The notes beneath the pieces were generated by a model. The model was not told the origin of the DNA, ran no database searches, and worked only from the letters and a program-made list of their open reading frames with translations. A program made the position numbers and the translations under genes. Shown here piece after piece: positions 43,478 to 51,747 of a DNA stretch of 64,000 nt. Position 1 is the first letter of the stretch, and each line of letters begins with the position of its first letter. Source of the stretch: Lactobacillus gigeriorum DSM 23908 = CRBIP 24.85 (GTDB lineage Bacteria > Bacillota > Bacilli > Lactobacillales > Lactobacillaceae); assembly GCF_000296855.1 (NCBI RefSeq), contig NZ_CAKC01000001.1:1-64000 (forward strand). Direction: 5' to 3'.

Positions 43478-44047
43478 ATGACAATGATTTCAGTTAACGA
43501 ATTCAAGAATGGATTAACCATTGAATACAATAATGATTTATGGCGAATTGTTGAATTCCAACACGTAAAGCCAGGTAAAGGAAGTGCCTTCGTACGTTCT
43601 AAGCTTAAGAGTTTAAGAACAGGTGCAGTTCAAGAATATACTTTCCGTTCAACTGCTAAAGTTGAAACTGCAGATATCCAAACTAAGTCAATGCAATACC
43701 TTTACAATGATGGTTCAAGCTATGTCTTCATGGATACTAATACTTACGATCAATTAGCAATTCCAACTGAACAAGTTGAAGAAGAAAGTAAGTATTTGAA
43801 GGAAAACATGAATGTTTCTGTAATTACCCATGAAGGTGAAACACTTGGTATTCAATTACCAAATACTGTTGATTTAGCAGTTGCTAAGACTGAACCAAAT
43901 ATTAAGGGTGATACTTCTTCTGGTGGTGGTAAGCCAGCAACTATGGAAACTGGTTTGGTTGTAACAGTACCATTCTTTATCAATGAAGGCGACGTATTGA
44001 CTATTAATACGAGCGATGGTACTTACGTATCACGTGCTAACAAGTAA
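43478..44047 (+). CDS. efp: Elongation factor P
   Basis: Relieves ribosome stalling at proline runs. Three beta domains; the conserved loop [12 protein letters not shown] carries the lysine that is modified in Firmicutes (Lys34 counted from this start, Lys32 of the Bacillus protein). Two ATGs lie close together (43478, 43484); the first is chosen for its GAGGG site seven bases upstream. Length 189. It is followed by an Asp23 gene and nusB, as in Bacillus yqhT-efp-yqhY-nusB. Confidence 0.97.
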   Translation: MTMISVNEFKNGLTIEYNNDLWRIVEFQHVKPGKGSAFVRSKLKSLRTGAVQEYTFRSTAKVETADIQTKSMQYLYNDGSSYVFMDTNTYDQLAIPTEQVEEESKYLKENMNVSVITHEGETLGIQLPNTVDLAVAKTEPNIKGDTSSGGGKPATMETGLVVTVPFFINEGDVLTINTSDGTYVSRANK

Positions 44048-44067
44048 TCTAGAGTTGAGGTAACAAA

Positions 44068-44499
44068 ATGGCAGATAGTTCAAAAATTCTCTTAATTGGC
44101 GAGGAAAATGGCGAACAAATAAAAATCGATCCCAGTGTCCTTGAAGTTATTTTGGGCATTGCCGCTGAAAAAGTAGATGGCGTTGTTGGTATGAGAGGCA
44201 ATCTTACCTCTGGTATTAAACAAATTTTAGGCTTAAGCGATCGTGGCAAAGGTGTCAACATTAGCATCGATCAAGAGCAAAAATTGATTGCAGATGTATA
44301 TGTTTATGTTCAAGCTGGTTTAAACGTACCATCCGTTGCTTTGAAATTACAAAAAGTTCTTAAGACTCAACTTGTACAAATGACGGATTTAGAGTTAAAA
44401 GCAATTAATATTCATGTTGTCGGCTTGATTTTTAAAGATGAACAAGAACAAGCTGAGAAAGTGACAACTGAGTTATTTCCGGAGGATGGGCAAGAGTGA
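44068..44499 (+). CDS. yqhY: Asp23/Gls24 family protein (YqhY-like)
   Basis: A 143-residue protein of the Asp23/Gls24 envelope stress family. The core is in IDPSVLEVILGIAAEKVDGVVGM and IHVVGLIF. YqhY of Bacillus, in the same place before nusB, affects acetyl-CoA carboxylase and membrane lipid balance. GTTGAGG precedes the ATG. The stop overlaps the nusB start by four bases. A second member lies at 61890 before fakA, matching the YqhY/YloU pair. Confidence 0.9.
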   Translation: MADSSKILLIGEENGEQIKIDPSVLEVILGIAAEKVDGVVGMRGNLTSGIKQILGLSDRGKGVNISIDQEQKLIADVYVYVQAGLNVPSVALKLQKVLKTQLVQMTDLELKAINIHVVGLIFKDEQEQAEKVTTELFPEDGQE

Positions 44500-44900
44500 G
44501 AATGAATCAACACGATAGTCGTAGAATAGCCATGCAAGCAATTTTTTCAGCTAATCAAGCCAAAGAATTGTCAGCGAGTGAAGTAGAGGCTAAGACAATG
44601 TCCGTACTCAATTTGAAAGAACTTTCTGCTTACTCTCAAGCTTTAATTGCAGGAATTATTGAACATCGGGATGAGTTAGAAGCTGATATTACTGATCACT
44701 TAAAGGCTGGATGGCGTTTATCAAGAATCAATGCAATCGTTGTTGCAATTCTTGAAGTTGCTTTATATGAAATTAAATATAGAGAAGAGATTCAGCCGAA
44801 AGCAGCTGTAAATGAAGCTTTAAATTTATGTGATGAGTTTGCTGATCCTAAGGCAAAACCATTTGTGAATGGAATTTTGGCGAACTTTGTTAATGAATAA
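44496..44900 (+). CDS. nusB: Transcription antitermination factor NusB
   Basis: Helical RNA-binding protein that with S10 antiterminates rRNA transcription. Recognised by DSRRIAMQAIFSAN, WRLSRINAIVVAILEVALYEI and PKAAVNEALNLCDEFADPKAKPFVNGIL, given here as the short pieces AAVNEALNL and KPFVNGIL. GTG at 44496 is chosen because GGAGG at about 44481 fits it better than the ATG two codons on. It overlaps the Asp23 gene by four bases. At 134 residues it is complete. Confidence 0.95.
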   Translation: MRMNQHDSRRIAMQAIFSANQAKELSASEVEAKTMSVLNLKELSAYSQALIAGIIEHRDELEADITDHLKAGWRLSRINAIVVAILEVALYEIKYREEIQPKAAVNEALNLCDEFADPKAKPFVNGILANFVNE

Positions 44901-44903
44901 TTG

Positions 44904-44934
44904 AAAGTCGGCAGGTAAACTGCCGACTTTTTTA
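44904..44934 (+). terminator. Terminator after nusB
   Basis: Stem AAAGTCGGCAG with CTGCCGACTTT, a five-base loop and Ts. folD begins 20 bases later. Confidence 0.92.
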
Positions 44935-44955
44935 CTACAGCGAGGATTGAGATTG

Positions 44956-45810
44956 ATGGGAAAAATACTTGATGGCAAAAAAGTAGCACAAATTAAAAGT
45001 GAAGAATTAAAACATACAGTTGAAAAGTTGGTTAGTGAAGGTAAAACGCCACATTTTTGTGTAATTAATATTGGTGCTGATCCTGCTAGTAAGGTCTATG
45101 TTGCTACGAAAGCACGTCGAGCTAAGAAATTAGGGATTATAGAAGAAACATATCAACTTCCAGCTGAAACTACCGAAGCGGAAGTAATTGCTTTAATTGA
45201 AAAATTAAATGCTGATCCAGAAATAACTGGAGTTATGGTGCAACTACCAGCTCCAGATCACATTGATGTTGACCATTTAATGGCAACGATTGATCCTGAA
45301 AAAGATGTTGATTGCTTGACTCCTGCCAATACAGGTAGATTATGGATTGGTAATCATTTTGTTGAACCGGCAACAGCGTCAGGAATTATCACTTTGCTAG
45401 ATTATTATGACATCGACCTAACAGGCTTGAATGCTGTAATCGTAGGTCGTAGCAATATCGTAGGAAAGCCTTTAGCTGCTCTATTGTTAGAAAGAAATGC
45501 CAGTGTTTCAATTTTACATTCAAGAACTAAAAATTTAGCTGAACACACTAAAAATGCAGATATAGTGGTAGCAGCAGTGGGACACCCTAAATTGATTACT
45601 GCAGATATGGTTAAGGAGGGTGCAATCGTAATTGATGTAGGAATTAATCGAGTTGATAAACATTTGATCGGCGATGTAGATTTTGATGAAGTAAGTAAAA
45701 AGGCAGCTTGGATTACGCCAGTTCCAGGTGGTGTTGGTCCATTAACTGTTGAGTCACTAATGGAACAAGTGGTTAAATTAGCGATGAGGCATAAAAATGA
45801 CAGAGGATAA
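44956..45810 (+). CDS. folD: Methylene-THF dehydrogenase/cyclohydrolase FolD
   Basis: Bifunctional enzyme that oxidises methylene-THF and hydrolyses methenyl-THF. Catalytic Lys and Tyr lie in KVYVATKARRAKKLG, with VQLPAPDHID, DVDCLTPANTGRL and the NADP loop GRSNIVGKPLAALLL, then PVPGGVGPLTVESLM. ATG at 44956 follows GCGAGGA by nine bases; a TTG at 44947 is too close to that site. Length is 284. It overlaps xseA by 14 bases. Together with the 5-formyl-THF cyclo-ligase at 25.7 kb it covers C1-folate flow. Confidence 0.96.
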   Translation: MGKILDGKKVAQIKSEELKHTVEKLVSEGKTPHFCVINIGADPASKVYVATKARRAKKLGIIEETYQLPAETTEAEVIALIEKLNADPEITGVMVQLPAPDHIDVDHLMATIDPEKDVDCLTPANTGRLWIGNHFVEPATASGIITLLDYYDIDLTGLNAVIVGRSNIVGKPLAALLLERNASVSILHSRTKNLAEHTKNADIVVAAVGHPKLITADMVKEGAIVIDVGINRVDKHLIGDVDFDEVSKKAAWITPVPGGVGPLTVESLMEQVVKLAMRHKNDRG

Positions 45811-47143
45811 ATACTTATCTGTAACGGACTTAAATTTTTATATCACGCAAAAGTTTAAAAATGATCCATATCTGCACAAAGTCTTTTTACAAGGTGAATT
45901 ATCTAACTTTAGGTTTCGACGTAATTCGCATCAATATTTTTCACTCAAAGATGAAAAATCAAAAATTAATGTTGTAATGTTCCGTACTTACTTTGACAAA
46001 GTTAAGTTTAAGCCAGAAGAAGGAATGAAGGTTTATCTGACGGGATACGTCAGTGTTTATGGTCCGCAGGGGAGTTATCAATTTTATGCAGAGTCAATGG
46101 AGCCAGCTGGGCTGGGAGCTTTGTATGAACAACTAAGACAATTACAAGAAAAGTTAAGTAAAGAAGGACTCTTTGCACCAGAGCATAAGAAGCCATTACC
46201 TCATTTTCCAGATCGGATTGCAGTTGTAACCAGTGCCTCTGGAGCTGTGATTCATGATATTATGGTAACAGCCAATCGACGATTCCCTCATGCCGAAATA
46301 GATCTGTTTCCAGCACAAGTTCAGGGTGAAAATGCTGCTGATAGTTTGGTCAAAGCAATGCAACAAATTGCCAGCCATGAAGACGACTATGATGTGATGA
46401 TTATCGGACGTGGTGGTGGATCGTTGGAAGACCTGTGGCCATTTAACGAAGAAAAAGTTGTACGTCAGGTTTATGATATGAAGATACCAGTTATTTCATC
46501 CGTAGGTCATGAAACTGATACTACCTTGTGTGATTTAGTTGCAGATGCAAGAGCGGCGACTCCGACGGCTGCGGCGGAGTATGCCACACCAAATTTGGCA
46601 GATGAATTAAGTAATATTCATCAATTACAAAGTCGTTTATTGGCAAGCATGCAGGGAATTATTAGGACAAGACGAGAAGCGTTGACGAGAATAAATAATT
46701 CGATTGTTTTGCGTGAACCTACCAGACTTTATGATCAACATATTCAAACTGTAGATTTGCTGAAACAACGGTTATATACTGCAACTAAAGGACGGTTGTT
46801 TGCAGCTAGACAAGAGTACAGACTGTTAGCTCAAAAACTGAATTCTAATACACCAGCTAAAAAAATAGCTGATTTACAAAAAGAACGGACTTTTTATGAT
46901 GCGCAATTAAAAGCTAACATTAGAAATGTAGTCAAAAATAAGCGTGCTGATTTTGGAAAATTAGTTCAGCAGTTAGATGATTATAGTCCATTAAAAACCT
47001 TAGACCGTGGATATAGTTTTGTTACCGATCAAGCGGGTAGTACGATTAGTTCAGTTGAAAAAATTTATCCTCGAGATAAATTAACTGTCCACCTAAGTGA
47101 TGGCCAAGTTCAAGTTGAAGTTAAAGAAGTAAGGAAGAAGTAA
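45797..47143 (+). CDS. xseA: Exodeoxyribonuclease VII large subunit
   Basis: Large subunit of the single-strand-specific exonuclease VII. An N-terminal OB fold (about 1-100) is followed by the catalytic domain with RIAVVTSASGAVIHD, IIGRGGGSLEDLWPFNEE and ISSVGHETDTTL, then a long coiled-coil arm to which XseB binds. Length 448 is normal. It overlaps folD and is one base ahead of xseB. Confidence 0.96.
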   Translation: MTEDKYLSVTDLNFYITQKFKNDPYLHKVFLQGELSNFRFRRNSHQYFSLKDEKSKINVVMFRTYFDKVKFKPEEGMKVYLTGYVSVYGPQGSYQFYAESMEPAGLGALYEQLRQLQEKLSKEGLFAPEHKKPLPHFPDRIAVVTSASGAVIHDIMVTANRRFPHAEIDLFPAQVQGENAADSLVKAMQQIASHEDDYDVMIIGRGGGSLEDLWPFNEEKVVRQVYDMKIPVISSVGHETDTTLCDLVADARAATPTAAAEYATPNLADELSNIHQLQSRLLASMQGIIRTRREALTRINNSIVLREPTRLYDQHIQTVDLLKQRLYTATKGRLFAARQEYRLLAQKLNSNTPAKKIADLQKERTFYDAQLKANIRNVVKNKRADFGKLVQQLDDYSPLKTLDRGYSFVTDQAGSTISSVEKIYPRDKLTVHLSDGQVQVEVKEVRKK

Positions 47144-47144
47144 C

Positions 47145-47387
47145 ATGTCAGCAAAAAAGAATAATTTTGAAGAACAATTAGTTGAATTACAAAAAATTGT
47201 TACTAATCTTGAAAACGGAAATGTCCCATTAGATGATGCTTTAAAACAATTTCAAGATGGCGTTAAGTTAAGTCGACAATTGGATCAAAAGCTTACTCAA
47301 GCTGAGGAAACAGTTGCTAAGTTAATTGACAGTGATGGAACTGAACATCCATTAGATCCAAATGATGCTTCAGCACCGGAGGAATAA
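47145..47387 (+). CDS. xseB: Exodeoxyribonuclease VII small subunit
   Basis: An 80-residue helical protein that coats the XseA arm. NFEEQLVELQKIVTNLENG and VPLDDALKQFQDGVKL are the family pattern. AGGAAGAAG lies before the ATG. It sits one base after xseA, and ispA starts one base after its stop, as in other Firmicutes. Confidence 0.95.
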   Translation: MSAKKNNFEEQLVELQKIVTNLENGNVPLDDALKQFQDGVKLSRQLDQKLTQAEETVAKLIDSDGTEHPLDPNDASAPEE

Positions 47388-47388
47388 A

Positions 47389-48258
47389 ATGTTAGATTTT
47401 ACTAGTTTTCAGAAAAAATGGACACCAATAATTAATGATTACTTGACTCAACATCTAACTGATGAAGTTGAAAATCCAAAATTTAGAGAAATTATGTTGT
47501 ACTCTGTGGTGGCAGGGGGAAAAAGATTGCGTCCATTACTGTTTTTGGCTACCTTAGCCACACTTGATCGGCCTATCGACTCACGAGAATTAAGAATTGC
47601 TTGTGGAATAGAATTGATTCACACTTATTCATTGATTCACGATGATCTTCCAGCAATGGATAATGATGATTATCGTCGAGGACGTCTTACTAGCCACAAA
47701 AAATGGGGTGAGGCTGAAGCTATTTTAGCAGGAGATGCACTTTTACCATTAGGGGTACAATGGATTGCAGAAGGAAGTCAAGATTACCGCTTAGCTACAA
47801 TAATTACCGCTGCTGTAGGAGCTAATGGTATGGTTGGTGGGCAATATCTCGATATTGATTCTACAAACAATGATCAAGTTGCAGATGATGTTAAATTGAT
47901 CGACCAGATGGAATGGTTGAAAACTGGATGTCTGATTGAAGCTTGTGTTAAATTAGCTACGACATATGCCGATGCCAGTGATACTATTCAAACTGACTTG
48001 ATTGACTTTGCAAGAGCATTTGGCCGGGCATATCAAATTTATGATGACTTAGTAGATGTAGTTCAGACAAGTGAAGAAGCCGGAAAAGCAACTCATAAAG
48101 ATGAAGCTGTTGGCAAGAATAATACACTTACCCAACTTGGAATTGATAAGAGTAGAGCTGAATTGCAAGCTTTAATCGATCGTGCACAAAGAGATCTAAC
48201 TAATGTCAATGGTGATCTTCTAAATGGATTTTTAGCTTTATATCAAAAGGTAATGTAA
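47389..48258 (+). CDS. ispA: Farnesyl/geranyl diphosphate synthase
   Basis: All-helical polyprenyl synthase that builds C15 (or C20) diphosphate for undecaprenyl and quinone chains. First Asp-rich motif HDDLPAMDNDDYRRG, second YQIYDDLVDVV, plus GGKRLRPLL near the start. ATG at 47389 follows CCGGAGGA at 47377-47384; earlier in-frame starts lie inside xseB. Length is 289. dxs, which follows ispA in Bacillus, is absent, in line with a mevalonate route. Confidence 0.95.
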   Translation: MLDFTSFQKKWTPIINDYLTQHLTDEVENPKFREIMLYSVVAGGKRLRPLLFLATLATLDRPIDSRELRIACGIELIHTYSLIHDDLPAMDNDDYRRGRLTSHKKWGEAEAILAGDALLPLGVQWIAEGSQDYRLATIITAAVGANGMVGGQYLDIDSTNNDQVADDVKLIDQMEWLKTGCLIEACVKLATTYADASDTIQTDLIDFARAFGRAYQIYDDLVDVVQTSEEAGKATHKDEAVGKNNTLTQLGIDKSRAELQALIDRAQRDLTNVNGDLLNGFLALYQKVM

Positions 48259-49070
48259 TGGCAAAAGAAAGAGCAGATGTTTTATTAGCTCAGCAAGGGC
48301 TATTCAATTCAAGAACGCAAGCTCAAAGAGCAATTATGGCAGGATTGGTTTCTGACCATAATCATCAGCGTATCGATAAGAGTGGAACAAAATTCCCAGT
48401 AGATGAGAAATTTTATGTTAAAGATGATGGAAAAAAATATGTCTCTCGCGGAGGATTTAAGTTAGAAAAAGCACTTAAAGTTTTTGACATTGATTTAACA
48501 GATAAAATCTGTTTAGACATTGGGGCATCTACAGGTGGATTTACTGATGTAGCTCTACAAAATGGTGCAAAGATGGTTTATGCCTTAGATGTAGGGTATA
48601 ACCAACTAGCTTGGCAGCTTCGAGATGATCCAAGAGTTGTAGTAATGGAAAAGCAGAATTTTCGTTATAGCAAACCTGAGGACTTTGATCAGGGGATGCC
48701 AGATTTTGCGATGACTGATGTTTCTTTTATTTCTTTAGATTTGATTATGCCACCAATGCTCCAAATTCTGAAAAATGGTTGTGATGCTGTTTGTTTAATC
48801 AAGCCACAATTTGAAGCAGGACCAGAAAACTTAGGAAAAAATGGAATCGTTCATGATCATCAAGTTCATGTTGCGGTGATTGAGCATACAATTGCAGAAG
48901 CTAGAAAGATCGGCTTCAATGTTATAGGGCTTGATTATTCACCAATAAAAGGTGGTAAGGGGAATATTGAATTTTTGGTTCATTTACAAAAAGACGAAAC
49001 TAACGGAGGACAGTTATTGCTAAGTGAATCAGCATCAGAGGTAGTAGCTAGAGCAGTTGCTGGATTATAG
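48258..49070 (+). CDS. tlyA: TlyA family RNA methyltransferase
   Basis: A 270-residue protein with an N-terminal S4 RNA-binding domain (about 1-60) and an FtsJ-like methyltransferase. The SAM motif is ICLDIGASTGGFTDVAL, with DVGYNQLAW and MTDVSFISL. In Bacillus the homologue (YqxC) lies between dxs and ahrC-recN. Its stop-start overlap with ispA is one base (TAATG). The next gene is recN, without an argR/ahrC gene in between. Confidence 0.93.
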   Translation: MAKERADVLLAQQGLFNSRTQAQRAIMAGLVSDHNHQRIDKSGTKFPVDEKFYVKDDGKKYVSRGGFKLEKALKVFDIDLTDKICLDIGASTGGFTDVALQNGAKMVYALDVGYNQLAWQLRDDPRVVVMEKQNFRYSKPEDFDQGMPDFAMTDVSFISLDLIMPPMLQILKNGCDAVCLIKPQFEAGPENLGKNGIVHDHQVHVAVIEHTIAEARKIGFNVIGLDYSPIKGGKGNIEFLVHLQKDETNGGQLLLSESASEVVARAVAGL

Positions 49071-49078
49071 GTGATAAG

Positions 49079-50755
49079 ATGCTAGTTGAACTAGATATAA
49101 AAAATTTCGCAATCATAAAGACCCTAAAAGTGCGATTTCAAGAACATATGACTGTTTTGATCGGAGAAACCGGTGCTGGTAAGTCGATTTTGATTGATGC
49201 CGTCTCACTGTTATTAGGTGGTCGTGGTCAAAAAGAGATGATTAGATCAGGGGAAAGCAAGGCAGTTATTACAGGCTTGTTTGAACCAGAAGACCAAAAA
49301 GCTAAAATTGCTGAATTATGTGAAGAATATGGCTTACCTTATGATGATCAATTGGTGATCAGTCGTGAATTAGCGGCTAAAGGTCGAAACGTGGTTCGTA
49401 TCAATGGTCAATTAACTACAATTAATGTTTTACGCGAGATTGGTAATTACTTAGTTGATATTCATGGGCAAAATGATCAGCAGGTTTTAATGGATCAAGA
49501 ACGACAAATTGATTTAGTTGATAATTATGCTGATGCTGAATTCAAAAACTTGTTAGCTGATTATCAAACTGATTATGAACAGTGGCGAAAACTAACGGCA
49601 CAGTTAACGCAATTGCGTAAAAATTCTCAAGAATTAGCACAAAAACAGGATATCTTACAATTCCAACACGATGAATTAGAAGCGGCTAATTTAAAAGATC
49701 CTCACGAAGATGAATTGCTAGAAGAAGAATTCAATGAGCTAAATAATTACCAAAAGATTGCTGATACTGCCAATTATTTTATGCAATTGTATGACGATGA
49801 TGAGCATGGTCTAGATACGCTTCTGAACGATGCCCAAGAAGCAGCAAACAATTTAGGAAATTATGGTAGCAAATTTAAGGATTTTAGCAAAACTGTAGAT
49901 GAAGCAGTTTACGCTTTGGGAGATGCGCGTAGTGAATTATCTGACTTGATGGATCAGATGGATTTTGATGAAGAACATTTTCAATATGTTACTAATCGGA
50001 TAGATACTTTGAATTCTTTGAAGAAAAAATATGGTCCGAGTTTAGAAGATGTTTTTGATTTTTATCAAAAAGTGCAAGCTGAATTAAGTCAGTTTGAGAC
50101 CGGAGGATTAGATGAAGGAAAATTACGGTCTCAAGTTGCTGAAATTGAGAATCGCTTAACCGAAAAAGCTAACAAGTTACATAGTATGAGAGAACTTTTA
50201 GCACGATCTTTGGAAAAACAAATCAAGAATGAATTAGCTGATCTTTACATGGAAAAAGCCCGTTTTTCAATCAACTTTGAAGAAACTAAAACTTTTACCC
50301 CTAAAGGGACCGATAATATTACTTTCTTGATTGCTCCTAACCCTGGTGAAGAATTGATGTCACTTGTAAAGATTGTATCAGGTGGTGAACAGTCTAGATT
50401 GATTCTTGCTTTGAAGTCAATCTTTAGTAAGGTTGAGCCCGTGGGGACAATGATTTTTGATGAAATTGATACTGGGGTTTCCGGTCGAGTATCTGCCGCG
50501 ATCGGTCGCAAGATGCACTCAATTGGGGAAATAAAGCAGGTTATTGCTATTACCCACTCACCTCAAGTAGCGGCAGCTGGAGATCAGAGATACTTAGTTG
50601 CCAAAGAAGTTAAAGATGGTGCAACCTTTACCCAGGTAGGTCCGTTATCAAAAGAAGAAACAATAACTGCAATTGCCCAAATGATGGCCGGAAGTGATGT
50701 CACTGATGCTGCTAAGCAAAATGCAGTTGACTTAATGAAGAGCTTTAAAAAATAG
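49079..50755 (+). CDS. recN: DNA repair protein RecN
   Basis: An SMC-like ATPase that acts at double-strand breaks. Walker A is LIGETGAGKSILIDAV; a coiled-coil centre (about 150-370) leads to the C-terminal signature VSGGEQSRLILALKSIF and Walker B IFDEIDTGVSGR, then THSPQVAAAGD. Length 558 is normal. AGGTGAT overlaps the tlyA stop and sits about six bases before the ATG. Confidence 0.96.
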   Translation: MLVELDIKNFAIIKTLKVRFQEHMTVLIGETGAGKSILIDAVSLLLGGRGQKEMIRSGESKAVITGLFEPEDQKAKIAELCEEYGLPYDDQLVISRELAAKGRNVVRINGQLTTINVLREIGNYLVDIHGQNDQQVLMDQERQIDLVDNYADAEFKNLLADYQTDYEQWRKLTAQLTQLRKNSQELAQKQDILQFQHDELEAANLKDPHEDELLEEEFNELNNYQKIADTANYFMQLYDDDEHGLDTLLNDAQEAANNLGNYGSKFKDFSKTVDEAVYALGDARSELSDLMDQMDFDEEHFQYVTNRIDTLNSLKKKYGPSLEDVFDFYQKVQAELSQFETGGLDEGKLRSQVAEIENRLTEKANKLHSMRELLARSLEKQIKNELADLYMEKARFSINFEETKTFTPKGTDNITFLIAPNPGEELMSLVKIVSGGEQSRLILALKSIFSKVEPVGTMIFDEIDTGVSGRVSAAIGRKMHSIGEIKQVIAITHSPQVAAAGDQRYLVAKEVKDGATFTQVGPLSKEETITAIAQMMAGSDVTDAAKQNAVDLMKSFKK

Positions 50756-50784
50756 TTTAATTTCAGATTATAGCGTTTCAAAAC

Positions 50785-50813
50785 TTGAAAATAGTGTTAG
50801 CTTAGTGCAAAAT
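50785..50813 (+). promoter_or_regulatory. Possible gmk promoter
   Basis: TTGAAA at 50785-50790 and CAAAAT at 50808-50813 with a 17-bp spacer in the recN-gmk gap. The -10 is imperfect. Confidence 0.4.
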
Positions 50814-50845
50814 AGACATATTAGCATTTTGTAGGGGAGTTTGGC

Positions 50846-51460
50846 ATGGCAGATAAAGGTTTATTACTAGTCCTATCTGGTCCTTCTGGTGTTGGAAAAG
50901 GAACAGTTAAAAGCGCAATCGTTGAAAAGAAAGTTTTTCCATTTGAATATTCTGTCTCAATGACGACAAGAAAGCCTCGTCCAGGTGAAGTAGATGGAAA
51001 AGATTATTATTTTGTGACTGAAGAACGATTTAAACAAGCAATTAACGACGGTGAACTTTTAGAATATAATAATTATGTTGGCAATTATTATGGTACGCCA
51101 TTAGCACCAGTCAAGAAGATGCTGGAAGAAGGCAAGGACGTATTATTGGAAATCGATGTTAATGGTGCTCAAAAAGTAAGAGAAAAAATGCCAGATGGAG
51201 TTTTCATTTTTCTTACGCCACCAGATTTGCATACGCTTCATTTACGTTTAGAACATCGAGGTACTGAATCTGAGGAGGTTATCCTTGGTAGAATAGAACA
51301 AGCTCGAAAAGAAATTTTGGTAATGCAAGATTATGATTATGCAGTAGTGAATGATACTGTTGCTAATGCAGTTGATCATATTAAAGCAATTGTTGATGCT
51401 GAACATGTCAGTGTAAAAAGAGTTATTGACGACTATCGTAAAATGGTAATGGAGGATTAG
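50846..51460 (+). CDS. gmk: Guanylate kinase
   Basis: Phosphorylates GMP to GDP. P-loop SGPSGVGKGTVKSAI; GMP-binding part MTTRKPRPGEVDGKDYYFV and EYNNYVGNYYGTP; lid GTESEEVILGRIEQA. Length 204. GTAGGGGAG lies before the ATG. rpoZ follows by three bases. In the stringent response gmk is a target of (p)ppGpp in Firmicutes, so the RelP gene at 33 kb bears on it. Confidence 0.97.
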   Translation: MADKGLLLVLSGPSGVGKGTVKSAIVEKKVFPFEYSVSMTTRKPRPGEVDGKDYYFVTEERFKQAINDGELLEYNNYVGNYYGTPLAPVKKMLEEGKDVLLEIDVNGAQKVREKMPDGVFIFLTPPDLHTLHLRLEHRGTESEEVILGRIEQARKEILVMQDYDYAVVNDTVANAVDHIKAIVDAEHVSVKRVIDDYRKMVMED

Positions 51461-51463
51461 TTT

Positions 51464-51664
51464 ATGAGAGTTACATATCCATCAATTGATAAATTACTTG
51501 CTGAAGTTGATTCACGTTATTCATTATCAGTTTTGGCTGCTAAGCGTGCTCATCAACTTGAAGCCGGAGACCCACCAACTTTAAGTAAATTTGTTTGTGA
51601 TAAAGCGGTAGGTCGTGCTTTAGAAGAAATTGAAGCTGGCACGGTTACAGTTGAAGGTGAATAA
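51464..51664 (+). CDS. rpoZ: RNA polymerase omega subunit
   Basis: A 66-residue subunit that aids polymerase assembly. [30 protein letters not shown] holds the family core ([15 protein letters not shown]), and [10 protein letters not shown] follows. ATG at 51464, with ATGGAGG at the end of gmk as ribosome site. It closes the gmk-rpoZ pair and a strong terminator follows. Short but typical for Firmicutes. Confidence 0.95.
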   Translation: MRVTYPSIDKLLAEVDSRYSLSVLAAKRAHQLEAGDPPTLSKFVCDKAVGRALEEIEAGTVTVEGE

Positions 51665-51696
51665 TTAGCGTAATTTATATTAGCTATTTATAGTTT

Positions 51697-51728
51697 AAAA
51701 CAGGCTGGGTCAGTCCCAGCCTGTTTTT
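51697..51728 (+). terminator. Terminator after rpoZ
   Basis: Stem AAAACAGGCTGGG with CCCAGCCTGTTTT, a short loop and Ts. priA starts 20 bases later. Confidence 0.92.
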
Positions 51729-51747
51729 GCTAAGGAAGGAAGATTCA

